Shown here in pieces: positions 13,101 to 23,595 of a DNA stretch of 64,000 nt. This stretch comes from Daphnia pulex (Eukaryota; Arthropoda; Branchiopoda; Diplostraca; Daphniidae): positions 6,448,001 to 6,512,000 of the forward strand of contig NC_060017.1 of the NCBI RefSeq assembly GCF_021134715.1, in the 5' to 3' direction. The stretch's first letter is position 1. Every line of letters starts with the position of its first letter. The notes beneath the pieces are model-generated. The model was not told where the DNA came from. It ran no database searches and saw only the letters and a program-made list of their open reading frames with translations. The translations under genes and the position numbers were made by a program.

Positions 13101-16100
13101 TAAATTATTCAGCACACATTTTTGAAATGGTGAAACCAATTGGATCTTCATTGGTGATGATTGTTGACCGTGTGTCTTGATTTGTTAGACTACAATCCGT
13201 GTTCGTCGGATCAATTCCGCTGCAACAATGGCCGATGTATTTCGGCCCGTTGGCGCTGCGATTTCGAAGATGATTGTCGTGACGGATCAGACGAAGATAA
13301 CTGCACCACGACTCCGGCTTCCGGCGGCAATTCCAGCACCGCCGTCACCTGCCGACGTAAGTTTTGCCATTAAAATGAGATTTTTGAACTATTTTTTAAA
13401 AATGTGAATTGTTGTTTCCAGCGGGAGAGTTTTCTTGCTCATCCAACCACTACTGTCTTCCGGCTGCCTGGAAATGCGACGGAGAGAACGACTGTATCGA
13501 TGGTTCTGACGAGGTCAATTGCAGCAACAATTCATGTGAACCCTGGCAGTTCCAGTGCGCCAATAAGCGATGCATCATGAAATCGTGGGTCTGCGATCGA
13601 GAAAACGATTGTCACGATGGGTCGGACGAAGTCAATTGCACAGCGACCTCCACTATTAGTCCGCCCAGGCCGTTTGTTCCCCTCTTTCCTCAGGTGAGTC
13701 ATTTATCTCTGCAAATCAATTTTGTTAGACCGGAACTAATTGAATGATATTGGATGTCTTTGATGTTTGTTTTTCATTTGATTGAACGACAGGGTAATTG
13801 CAGCGCCACGATGTTTGAGTGTGGCAACAAGAATTGCGTTCCGCTTTGGTGGAAGTGTGACGGCCAGGACGATTGCGGTGATGGATCTGACGAATTGGCG
13901 TGTCCAGGAACTAATCATTCCACTTCGGTGGTTACAACTACTGTCGCCCCAGACAGCCACACTTGCGGCGAGAATCACTTCCAGTGCAACAACGGTGAGA
14001 GCTTCGGGCAATTGTTCTGACACTCGTTTTGCTCCTCAATTTGTTTTTCGTGTTTGTTGTCTTAACGGCGGGGAATTGTTTTCTCTTTTTGATATTTTGA
14101 TATTTTTGATGGTCACAGGCGATTGCATTTGGGAATCTTGGGTTTGCGACAAGGAATCCGATTGTTCGCAGGCGGAAGATGAAGAGAACTGTCACGGAAC
14201 CGAAACGGGTGGAGGAGGGACCGAGTGCACTGAATTCCGCTGCCTTCGATCGGGCGGATGCATTCCCTTCTCGGCTCTCTGCAACGGCCACCAGGATTGC
14301 GCTGATAACACAGACGAAGAGGGTTGCGGTCTCATCATGCCAGGTAATATCCGGCCCAACGGATTGAAATGTATGTATCATAAATATTCCATGCATTTTG
14401 ATAGGAACCAATTTGACTGTGGAATGCCCTCGAGGCTCCTTCCGCTGCGACGGTTCCATGTGCTTACCCCTGCGCCTCTATTGCAACAACGCGACCGATT
14501 GTTACGACGGAACTGACGAATTGAATTGCGCCTCGGACAAACGAGTCTACCAAGTGTCGCGCATTTTCGTCGATGACAAATATTCCAACAGCTCAACTTT
14601 GTTGATTGAGTGGGAAATCCCTCCGCCTCCTGCCGGGATCCAACTTCAATATTTGCCTTCGTATTCCATTGCTGGCCGTCCGTCCGTCAATGGAACCAAC
14701 CAGTGGCTCAACACGACGTGGACCAACGCCACCGAATTGCGCCTCTTCAATCTGACAGCCTACACCGTTTACAACATCACCGTCTACGCTCGTACCCTGC
14801 AAGGAGCTGTTGTCGGACCAGCTCATCCTCCGTCGCTCTACGTCACAGCTCAGACTTCCATGGGAGCTCCGTCTGCGCCCTGGAACATAACCCTCCATCA
14901 AGTCAGTCATTCCGAAGTTCAAGTTCGCTGGAATGCGCCCGTTAAACCCAATGGATTGATCACAACCTATCGCATTTACGTGGAACCGACCTCTCCTCTC
15001 CTGGTGGTGGCCGTTCCCGTCAGCAAAACCGACGTTGTTGTATCTCACAGATACACGGCCGGAACGAATTATTCTTTCCAGGTGGGTGCGGAGAATCGAT
15101 ACTCTGCCGGTCCGCGATCTGCCCGCAAGTATTTGACGTTCGACGGCTCGGCCATCGTTCCGTCGGTAGAGAATTTGCGAACATCTTCGATCGGCAACTC
15201 TTCCGTCTTGCTGTCCTGGTCGGCCCCTAGCGGCAGCAACAGCAACATCACTGGCTATCAAGTGGTCGTCAAGAGCGGCAATTTTTATGCTCAATATCCA
15301 GCCATCAACACGACGTCGACGAGCCTCAACGTGACTGGACTTTCTCCCGGCGTCCGCTACAATTTGGAAGTTTCGGCTCGTCGCATGCGCTTCACCGGGC
15401 CGCCGTCTTCGGTGCTGGCCATCACCAGCGGCGAAGAGTTGCCCGGGATAAGCGATTTACGTGCCAGCGTTGTCAAGGGCGACATGACGGCAGTCAAATT
15501 AGAATGGCATCCGCCCAAGGACAAGCGCAAGCTCAAGTGGGAATACGGCGTCTATTACGGTGTCAACTTGAAGGTAAGGAGAAATTGTTTACGATCCTTT
15601 TTCCAGTCATTTGAAAAAAGAAAAAAAAAGGTAAATCGGCCACTTCCGGCCGATTACGATAATTCTTAAACTAACAAGAAAAGAGAGAAAGAGAAAGAAA
15701 AAATAATAATCAAATGGATGGGCCTGATTATTAACGAGTTTCCGCTTTTGTTGTTTTGGTTGTTGTTTTGGTTGTTGTTGTGTAGGAAATGTACCAAAGC
15801 GGAGTAAGGAACCGGACGACGGACACGACCTTCACGGTGAGGGAATTGGTCGCTTGCGAGTCGTACACTTTTGATGTGGCTATTATCGGGCCAATTGGTT
15901 ACGGTTCCGGATCGGATGGAATGGTTTCGTTGACGACGGAATTCGATCACCGGTCGCCGCCCAAAAACGTGGCTGTCCGCCCCGCCTTGTCCGGCTCTAA
16001 TGACATGGCTGTCATCAGCTGGGCACCACCTTGCGTCGTTCTCGGCAGCGATTCGGCTGGCCTGGGTTATCTGGTGGACATTCGTGACGTCACGCTGGAC

Positions 16101-16978
16101 AAGATGTCGCACGTCACTCTGCAACCCAGCCGCAATGCCACGGTGCAGTTGCCGTTGGAAGTCCATCACGGCGCCCTTTACGAAATCACTGTCCAGACGG
16201 ATGCCACTGGATCGCGTCCGTCGGGCGTGGTGACGCTGTCAGGCCCAGCTATTCCACCACCTCATCAGCTCTCTATCGGCAAGCAAGTGGGCGGTAACGT
16301 GACGTTGTACTGGCGGGACCAGGACCTCCCTCACGAGATCGTCGCGCACAATTACTCGTACGTCATTTGGATCAGCAAAGACAGCAGCTTCCAAGTGAGA
16401 TTTCTCATTTCTTCTTTTTTGTTCCTATTTGGAATAATTTGATTAACATTTATTTTTCATCAGGATCTCAACAAGACGTTGCGCTACGAGTCGAAAGAGT
16501 CGCAATTCCAATTGCCGGAAGATCACCACGGTGAAATGTATTATGCGGCCGTTTCGATTGTCGACTCTCACGGCTATTCGTCGATGCGCTCGGAGCCGTT
16601 GGATATGCTCTTCGTCTTTGGCGAGGAAATCAAGCCGGCTCCCGGTACGTCGGATCCAGACGCCACTGGCGGATCGACTCACGTTTACGTCGCCGTCTCC
16701 ATCGGTGTCATCATCGCTGTGGCTCTGGCGGCCAGTTTGGTGATGCTGTTGGTCCGTCATCGTCGCCTGCAGCGCTCTTTCTCCTCGTTTGCTTCGACAC
16801 ACTTCAACACCAGGTATAACAAACATCACGTCGATTTTGAACCTTTCCGATTTTTTTAAACGTTTTGCATTTGTTCAACAGATCGGAATCGACCATCTTC
16901 TCGGATCAGACCCTCGAAGACGATGATTCGCCCGTCATTCGTGGATTTTCTGATGATGAGCCACTTGTGATCGCCTAG
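4152..16978 (+). CDS. SORL1: Sortilin-related receptor (SORL1/sorLA), 22 coding exons
   Basis: Type I membrane receptor that sorts cargo between Golgi, endosomes and surface. Exons: 4152-4481, 5045-5200, 5280-5357, 5426-5587, 5674-6541, 6634-6861, 6937-7032, 7098-7229, 7296-7836, 7902-8112, 8175-8480, 8540-8750, 8823-8932, 9013-9139, 13189-13356, 13422-13693, 13793-13994, 14119-14343, 14405-15573, 15786-16394, 16464-16813, 16882-16978. Phases close to give 2215 residues (human 2214). Order: signal peptide, propeptide ending in a furin site RVKR (81-84), VPS10 propeller with Asp boxes ([16 protein letters not shown]), ten-cysteine module, YWTD propeller (about 760-1036), EGF-like module, nine LDL-A repeats that I can count (human 11), FnIII domains (about 1520-2120), one membrane helix (about 2142-2164) and a 51-residue tail. 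The tail carries FASTHF where vertebrates have FANSHY, and ends in the GGA-type motif DDEPLVIA. Intron 14 contains another gene. Confidence 0.97.
9140..10026 (+). promoter_or_regulatory. Upstream region of the nested DREF-like gene
   Basis: This stretch inside SORL1 intron 14 lies between SORL1 exon 14 and the nested start codon, so it must carry the nested gene's promoter and 5' UTR unless that gene is expressed from SORL1 transcripts. It holds TATCGATT at 9387-9394 and GATCGATA at 9983-9990, each one base away from the DRE element TATCGATA that Drosophila DREF binds. The second sits inside an inverted repeat, gtcgat...atcgac, at 9980-9996. No TATA box is obvious. Confidence 0.4.
10027..12994 (+). 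CDS. Dref: Nested DREF-like BED-finger, hAT-derived protein
   Basis: Two exons, 10027-10794 and 10865-12994, with in-phase GT-AG splicing, encode 965 residues. The N-terminal part is acidic with a His-rich run. A BED zinc finger follows at about 233-276: SEVWARF, then C251-x2-C254, and TSTLKKHRC with H274 and C276. The intron splits the finger just after C254. The middle resembles a hAT transposase core, and residues about 874-930 form a hAT dimerisation segment ([34 protein letters not shown]). The usual ERxFS after PSSAS is missing, and I see no transposon inverted repeats, so it looks like a domesticated host factor. In Drosophila, DREF activates replication and growth genes through TATCGATA. 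The whole gene lies in one SORL1 intron on the same strand. A different ZBED-family protein is the main alternative. Confidence 0.8.
12996..13001 (+). terminator. Poly(A) signal of the nested gene
   Basis: AATAAA begins one base after the stop codon (12992-12994) of the DREF-like gene. The implied 3' UTR is only a few tens of bases, and the next SORL1 exon begins at 13189. This supports an independently polyadenylated nested transcript. Use of the signal is not proven. Confidence 0.55.
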
Positions 16979-19900
16979 TTTCAAGTAACCGTCTTTAAAA
17001 ACAAACAAAACAAAACAAAAAGAAATCCTAGAAGATAATGAGCCTTTTACTATTTTCTTAATGTGTGCTATGTAATCAGTCCTCTCCTCCAGGAATATTT
17101 TTTTTGAGCGGTACTGAATAAGGAGATAAAAAAAAGACCCTGGTCAAATATCTTATCCCAGTTCTTTACCAATCAAATCCTTTTGTATTTCCCATCCTTC
17201 TGACCTAGTAAAAACAAAACACAAGAAAAACGCGAAAGAAATGTGCATCGTCCCGTAAAAATTCCTCCCCATTTGATTTGTCTTTGTCCCGAATGATTGG
17301 AGCAGAAAAAAACAAGAAATCATTTTTGGGGTGATCGCTAAATTTAAGCCTTATGTGTAAACGATCCCCCGTTTCTCTCTCCTCATTCCCATTTGTGATA
17401 AGTCCCGATTTACTTTTTCATTTATCCAATTTTTTTTTTCTAATTCCTTTACCCGTGCGCACGTGTCGGTGGGGGTTTTTTCTCTACTCCTTTATATTTT
17501 TCCTCAATTCTTTTTTTAAAAAGCTAAAAAAAATTTCAACAGAGATATCTCTCTTTATATTGGATCAAATTGGCACCGTGTTATAAGAGTTTATCTCTTG
17601 TTCGTTGTCTCCGTAAAATGTATCATAGTATTTTTTTTTCCTTTTTTGTTTAACTTTGGTCCTTTTTCATTTCTAAAACTTGGATTTTTGATATACGGAA
17701 GAAATGAAAAGGCGTCACCCGATCGCCATTGTGGATTGCGAAAAATAAAAATACAAAATGAAAAAAAAAAGCCATTCGACTCTTTATTGTCGTCGTCGCG
17801 TTTGTTTGTTGCCATGGCGAGAAAATGGAATGAACGAGTCGTGAGGAGAGGGGGAGGTCAAAGTCGCTACTATTTGATTTCTTCCAACGGATTTATTTTT
17901 CTGTCCGGTTGGCCCTTTCGGATGGCCTGGAATTTAAGAGAACGAGAAAACGGAATCTGGTAGAACTTGTAAATGTTGGGTGGCCTCTCAACCGGATCGC
18001 CTCTCCTTTTCCCAACTGGTAGGGATTCAAACAACAACCAAGCACCGCCGTATTTGTCGGTGATTGATCAAATTCCAAGTTATTTGAGTCACGTCCTCTA
18101 TTGTCACCGGCCTTTTTTTTTTATTTTTCATTTTTCTCGTTAAGGTTTCTTCTAGCTGCCGTCACCACACACCACATGAAAGGCGCAACATTTTCAATCA
18201 ACACTTTTTTTTTTTTTTTTAAATTCCCAGCTGTTTGGCAACAAGTGCAGCGGTAGCAGTGCCCCTCCAGCGATGACATGATCCCGCCAATGATGATCAT
18301 AAAGTGTGCGAACGCCGGGATCAAACCGACGACACGGGCGCCGAGGCCGTCGAGCTTATCTTTCCCTTGTTTGTCATATTTTGTGTATGGAGTGGTGTTG
18401 GCTCACTGGGACGGCCACCCGCCCGCAGGTAATTCGATCTATCCAGCAGCCCAGCAACTTTCGAGTGGGGGGGGGGGTAAATAATAATAAACAAATATGC
18501 GAAGCGCCTTTTGTGTTGCGCAGTGATGAAAGACGGAGAGCTGAAAAACATTCGACGAATTGTTTGGACGATCCAACTCGGATTTCGGCATTGTTTTTTT
18601 GTGTGTTAAAACAAACGTCAATGGCACACACACACAGAGGCAAGGCCATGTCCCCGTTTTTTAAAAAGAGAGAGAAAATCTATCCCGTTTTTCCTTTTTA
18701 AAAAATAAAATAAAAATTTATTTCTGCTGTTGCAGCTGGACCGGATGGAAATAACTACGAAGGCAACTCTGTGTACAAGTCAGTATAAGTAGCCCACAAA
18801 TAAGACGAATCATTATGAATCCCTCCAGACTGCTGTGCAGCAGCAGCAGCACCCGGCATGTGATGAAGTATGGAGGTCGTGTCTAACTCGAGAATGTTTC
18901 TTTTCTTTTTTTAAAAATGATTTATTTCTTTATTTTTGTTTTCAATTTTTCAGATGGCGGGGATGAAAATCAAAGTTACAAACAACAAACGGAATATAAC
19001 GACCAGTTACAAGCAAAACAAACAAACAGTCATGCGAGGAGGAAATATCTCGTATAAAATGGCATCGAACAATAATAGCCGCCGCCGCCGCCGCCCAGAC
19101 TTTCGTTGTGTGCAGTACGTACACCATTGCACACACACACAGAGGAAAAAAGGTGTTGAATTTCAGCGATAGAGAATTAAAGACAATCAAACGTGACCGG
19201 AACAATAGCTCCTATATAGCCTCCTTCAACGTTTCTTTTTTTTAAAAAAATTCTTCCTTTGATTACACACATCATCTGCGAGGGTTCTCTCTCTCTCTCT
19301 CGGCTGATTGTGTTTTAAAAAATGGCAGGAGAGACCCTATACACGTTCCGCGCTCGCGCATTTTTATTGGTAACGAAACGAAAATTTTCGGTTGCCGGGT
19401 TTGTTGCCGCGCTCGACTAGTTGGAGCGTGCAAAGTGGGTCTGCCTGATGCCGAACGTGTAGTGAATTACATCTCAACTTATTTCGATGATGTGCCGAGC
19501 TGGAGCTGCTGTTGTGCAACCAAATCATTTGCCTTTCTGATGATTTCAAAAAAAGATCCGGGAAAAACCGCCCTGGAAAATGACGAATTTGTGTCGTCTC
19601 ATAGCCAACAACCCAAAAAGAAAAATAGTCCAACTTTCTTGGTTACTATGACGACCAAACAGTAGAGAAAAAAAAAGGATAAATATTAAAAAACTTGGCC
19701 AAAAAGTAGAAGAACGTCATGTTGGAGATGATGTCGACCGGATGATTGCCGCCGAGTCGCCGCCGACCGAATACCCAAGCGGAAATAGAACGGAGAATCA
19801 AAAAATGGAACGAAAAAAAAAGACCCAAAGGTTTGATACCAACCATACTCATGTGCCTTTTTTATTTTATTTTATTTTGTTTTTCAATAATATATCTACG

Positions 19901-22900
19901 GAGAGAAGCGAGTGACTGTAAGAGTGGGGAGATGGGAGGATCGATAATATTCGGTCACGTTCCAATTGAATGCACAGACATAGCTGCAGTCATCGCTGGA
20001 CGCTAGATACTCTCTCCGGTAGAGAGAAGCAGACGGGAGAATGAGAAGGAAAATGGACCGTGAGTTGGTTGCCTTTTTGCTCCCGATTCGTTGGAACGGA
20101 TTCAGACAAAAGGAGCTAGAAAAATTCAGAATGTCCTTTTTTTTTATTCTTTCATTTCTTTTATTTACGTCAGTCGTACATGATGCAGTTCCATTATATT
20201 CTCCCCCCTTTTATTTTTTGGATTCGGGAAACTAGCGTTCATACAGCTATATCCCCCCACAATAGAGATTCTCTTTTTTCTATGTGTGTTTCCCTCATAT
20301 CGAGTTGAGAGAATTGATTGATCGGGCGCACTGCGCCCTTCTTCCTTCCTCTTTCTCTGCAGCTAAAAAAATCAGAGGGAAACAACAGAGAGATTATGAT
20401 GCATCAGACTTGTTTTTCGGTTCTTCCATTTTTTGTTTTTTTTTTATTTATCAAAAGAAGAAAAACTGGAAATTCTTTTATTTTCTTACAAATAATAACC
20501 GATATAAAAAGGCTACCTACCTTTTTATAGCGCCTGGAGCTTTCAACAGCCGGTTCTTCTTCTTTTTGGTGTTTTTGATGGAATATAGAATTTCCTTTTG
20601 AATTTCAAATCTGATCTAGGAATCGGATCGAAATTAGACGTGAAAAACCTGCTGGAAGAAGTTGTCATCTCCAGGCTAAATAACAAACATTTTCAAGGAA
20701 ATCTAACAGTAAAAAGAAACGAACAAAAAGGGGAGATAGATAATAGCATGGAGGACAAATGACGAAGGACAGTGTGCATTTCACGCATAACCATAATACA
20801 CCTGCTGAACTTATTTCTTTGTGTGTGTGTGTGTCGTCATAAGAAAAGGGAGACCGAAATTAAAGTTGCGGCCGAATTTCTCATCGATTCGCTTTCGCCT
20901 TTTCACAGCAATAGGATGACACGTTCGAGTAGTGTGTGTGCCATGTTTGTTTTATTGTTGCTCAAGTTGCTTTAGTTCTCTCTGTGTGAACAGGGGTGGA
21001 AGCAATGAGTCATCATCGTGACCGAAGCAACTCAAAAAATAAATAGAAACTTTTCTCTTTTTTTTTCAGTAGAGTTTGTTCGGTTTTAGCTTTTTGATAG
21101 GAATGGGTGGGTGGGGGTGAAGCCCTATAGGACACACAGCAGTCACAACCCCTCTGTGCAGTTACTAAAAATACCCAAGTCCTTTTACCCTCTATTCCCA
21201 GGCCACACATCAGCAGCAGTGCACCGGACATGGGAGTATACACCATCGATTTTCCGTGTTTTTATTTTTATATTTATTTATTTTTAAATTTATATGACTT
21301 ATATCCCAGTTGTTGTGTATTGTCTCTCTCTCTCTCTTGTTCGGCTTCACACACAGGCGCAGAGAGAGAGAGAACTTGACCGCGGATATTTATTATCATT
21401 AATTCCGAATGGAAATCGGCGTCGACCCATTCCCACCAAGGCCCTCTGCTGCTGCTGCTGCTGATGGTCGGCGTTGCGGCAACTGAAAACATAAAAGAGA
21501 AAATGCCGAGTGAAAAAATACAACAACATTTTCACTTGCACTTGTGTAATAATTTTCGTCGTCTTTTTCAAGATAGACACCGCGCGCTATCAGACAAACC
21601 GAAACGATAAAGGCGGTCTGATTCATCCGACTGCTGCGGTCGCTTCGTGTGTGCGGTGGCGATGGTCGATTGCCGTCGGACCAGAAGCGTCGCGTGACTA
21701 TACGGGATTCAGCGAGAGACTCATCATCCACTCCCACACACACAATCGCCATATTGGTGCAATACCAAGAATTTTTATTTTTTCAAAAATAGCACTTTTT
21801 CACCGTGGTTATTAATTTCGTGACTCATTGTCCCAGGGTGGCGGCTCCTGTTTTATATTCCATCATTCATTTTTGTGCGCGGATATTTTTATACGTGTAT
21901 ACCTACCATGATTAGGGGGGTCTAAAAAGTATTTACGATCCGACAAGTTAATTCCATTGACAACAACAACAGACCAACGACAAGAAGGGAAAAAAAAAAC
22001 AGTATAAAAATGGAAAGGAGGGTAATGATGTTTGATGATAATATACGACTGGCTCCGCACAGACACGCCTTGTCATATCCTATGTATAATCCTAATCATC
22101 TGCCTGTCACGTAGATAACTGCCATCCTTTTAACCATAGCGAACCCCCCCACTATAGTAGAAAAAAGGGCAAAGGGGGTCTTCTATATACGTTACAAATT
22201 GTAAAAAAGGGAGCAACGAGCAGATGAGGGCGGTCGATTTTCCTCTGGAAATTCAAATGTATGCAAATCTTATATATTATCCAGCCGGCCGGCCTCCTCC
22301 TCATCCTATATAGCAGCAGTCAACTTATATATAAAAACGAGTGTGTGTTGTCTAGTTTCCCTTTTTAACTTCTATCCTTCTCCGGACCGGTTTAGTCGAT
22401 CCCACTCGACTGATAACAACATCTGTCGTCGTCCATATAACCGTTATTGTGTGTGTGGCTGATGCACGGCTGATATTATAGAGCCACAACACCACCACCG
22501 ATTCTTCATTTTCCTATTCAATTCATAAGAGTTTTCCGCTCGGAAAAGGTATAGATCTAAATTGTATAATTTATAGTTCTCTCTCTCTCTCTTGCTTGCA
22601 ATAACGTTATAATGCAATCCACCCTCCCAACTCGACACAAAGAAACAATGGATATTATTATTACGATTTAATAAATGGAAAACGGACGCCATTTTGTTCT
22701 TCTGCCTTCAGTCCGTATTGATCGAGTTGCCAGAGTTGGGTATTATGTATAGATGTGTGGGCGTGCACTTTCAGTTTCTACATTCTGCAGCTAAAAAAGA
22801 AATCTATAAATTATTTAATGGGAGCTGCTGCGGCAGCTTTCAGCTTAGCCTCGACCGGTGGAGATTGAGAGAGAGAGAGAGAAAAAAGAGAATCGTCGAT

Positions 22901-22930
22901 GCCAAGTTTCTCCCGGTGAGTTTTAGTTGC
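16979..22930. other. SORL1 3' UTR and gene-free DNA
   Basis: No recognisable coding exon is present; open frames are short and built on low-complexity DNA. The first 770 bases or so are probably the SORL1 3' UTR, with AATAAA at 17744-17749. The rest has long T and A runs, a G9 run near 18469 and several CT/GA and TG microsatellites. Non-coding 5' exons of Fas2 could lie here but cannot be placed. Confidence 0.6.
17744..17749 (+). terminator. SORL1: Possible SORL1 poly(A) signal
   Basis: AATAAA lies about 765 bases after the SORL1 stop codon. It is the clearest canonical hexamer I noticed at a plausible distance, but the region is A-rich and chance matches are likely. Confidence 0.4.
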
Positions 22931-22939
22931 GAACCGCCG

Positions 22940-22951
22940 CCACCAGGGGGC
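22940..22951 (+). promoter_or_regulatory. CTCF-like motif upstream of Fas2
   Basis: CCACCAGGGGGC fits the CTCF core CCASYAGRKGGC at every position. It lies about 650 bases before the Fas2 start codon and 33 bases before a YY1/Pho-like site. Occupancy is inferred only. Confidence 0.4.
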
Positions 22952-22983
22952 TAGAGTTTGAAAATTGAAAAATTGGGTGGCAT

Positions 22984-22993
22984 CATGGCGGCC
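22984..22993 (+). promoter_or_regulatory. YY1/Pho-like motif upstream of Fas2
   Basis: CATGGCGGCC, within atcATGGCGGC, matches the YY1/Pleiohomeotic core (GCCAT on the other strand). Such sites often lie near the transcription start. Here it is about 610 bases before the Fas2 start codon. Confidence 0.35.
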
Positions 22994-23079
22994 GCTAGAG
23001 GCGCCACTCAACTTTCCACCGACCGACCGAGTTCGTCAGCCTTTCGTTGCCGCCCGACTTGGTAGTCGTTTGGTCGAGC

Positions 23080-23085
23080 TTCAGT
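23080..23085 (+). promoter_or_regulatory. Fas2: Possible Fas2 initiator (TTCAGT)
   Basis: The TCAGT initiator core lies in GC-richer DNA downstream of the CTCF- and YY1-like sites. It would give a 5' UTR of about 510 bases. No good DPE follows at the expected spacing, so the placement is tentative. Confidence 0.3.
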
Positions 23086-23595
23086 GTAGTAGTCGCGCGG
23101 GATCGGAGCAGCGAACGGTTTTTCGACTCGTATCGACTCTCCTCGTGCGTTTGATTTGTTTTAAAACATTTCACTCGTTTGGTTGTGTGTTACCTTAGAG
23201 ACTGGCCAGTGGTTGTTGTTGAGAAAAAGCCAAATAAAAAGAGAGAAAACGTTGTTTGCACTTGGTCATCACGACAGTCGTTTGCTTTTGTTAAGGAGCC
23301 AATAAAGGAGAGAGAGAGAAGAAATCGTATTATATTGGAGGGTTGTGCTCAAGGCGAGAGTCCAGGTGCGTCTTCACCCAGGGAAAAAGAAAAAAGAGAA
23401 ATAAAGGTGTGCTTGTCGTCTCACGGTGACCAGTGTGTTGGAATTTTATCGGGCCCTATCCACACTACGCTGCTCACGCACACGTGTGTGTGTCGGTAGT
23501 AGTGGGTGGTGTTGTTTCGTCATCCCCCCGAAAAAAGAAGAGTCGGTTTTGGTTTGAAAGTAGAAGAAAAATTTGTTGCAAACGAAGAGAAAGCC

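Noticed and set aside
14593..15294. 233-codon antisense frame in SORL1 exon 19
   Set aside because: It is opposite the FnIII-coding exon, Arg/Gly-rich, without homologous motifs; it is a shadow of the sense gene.
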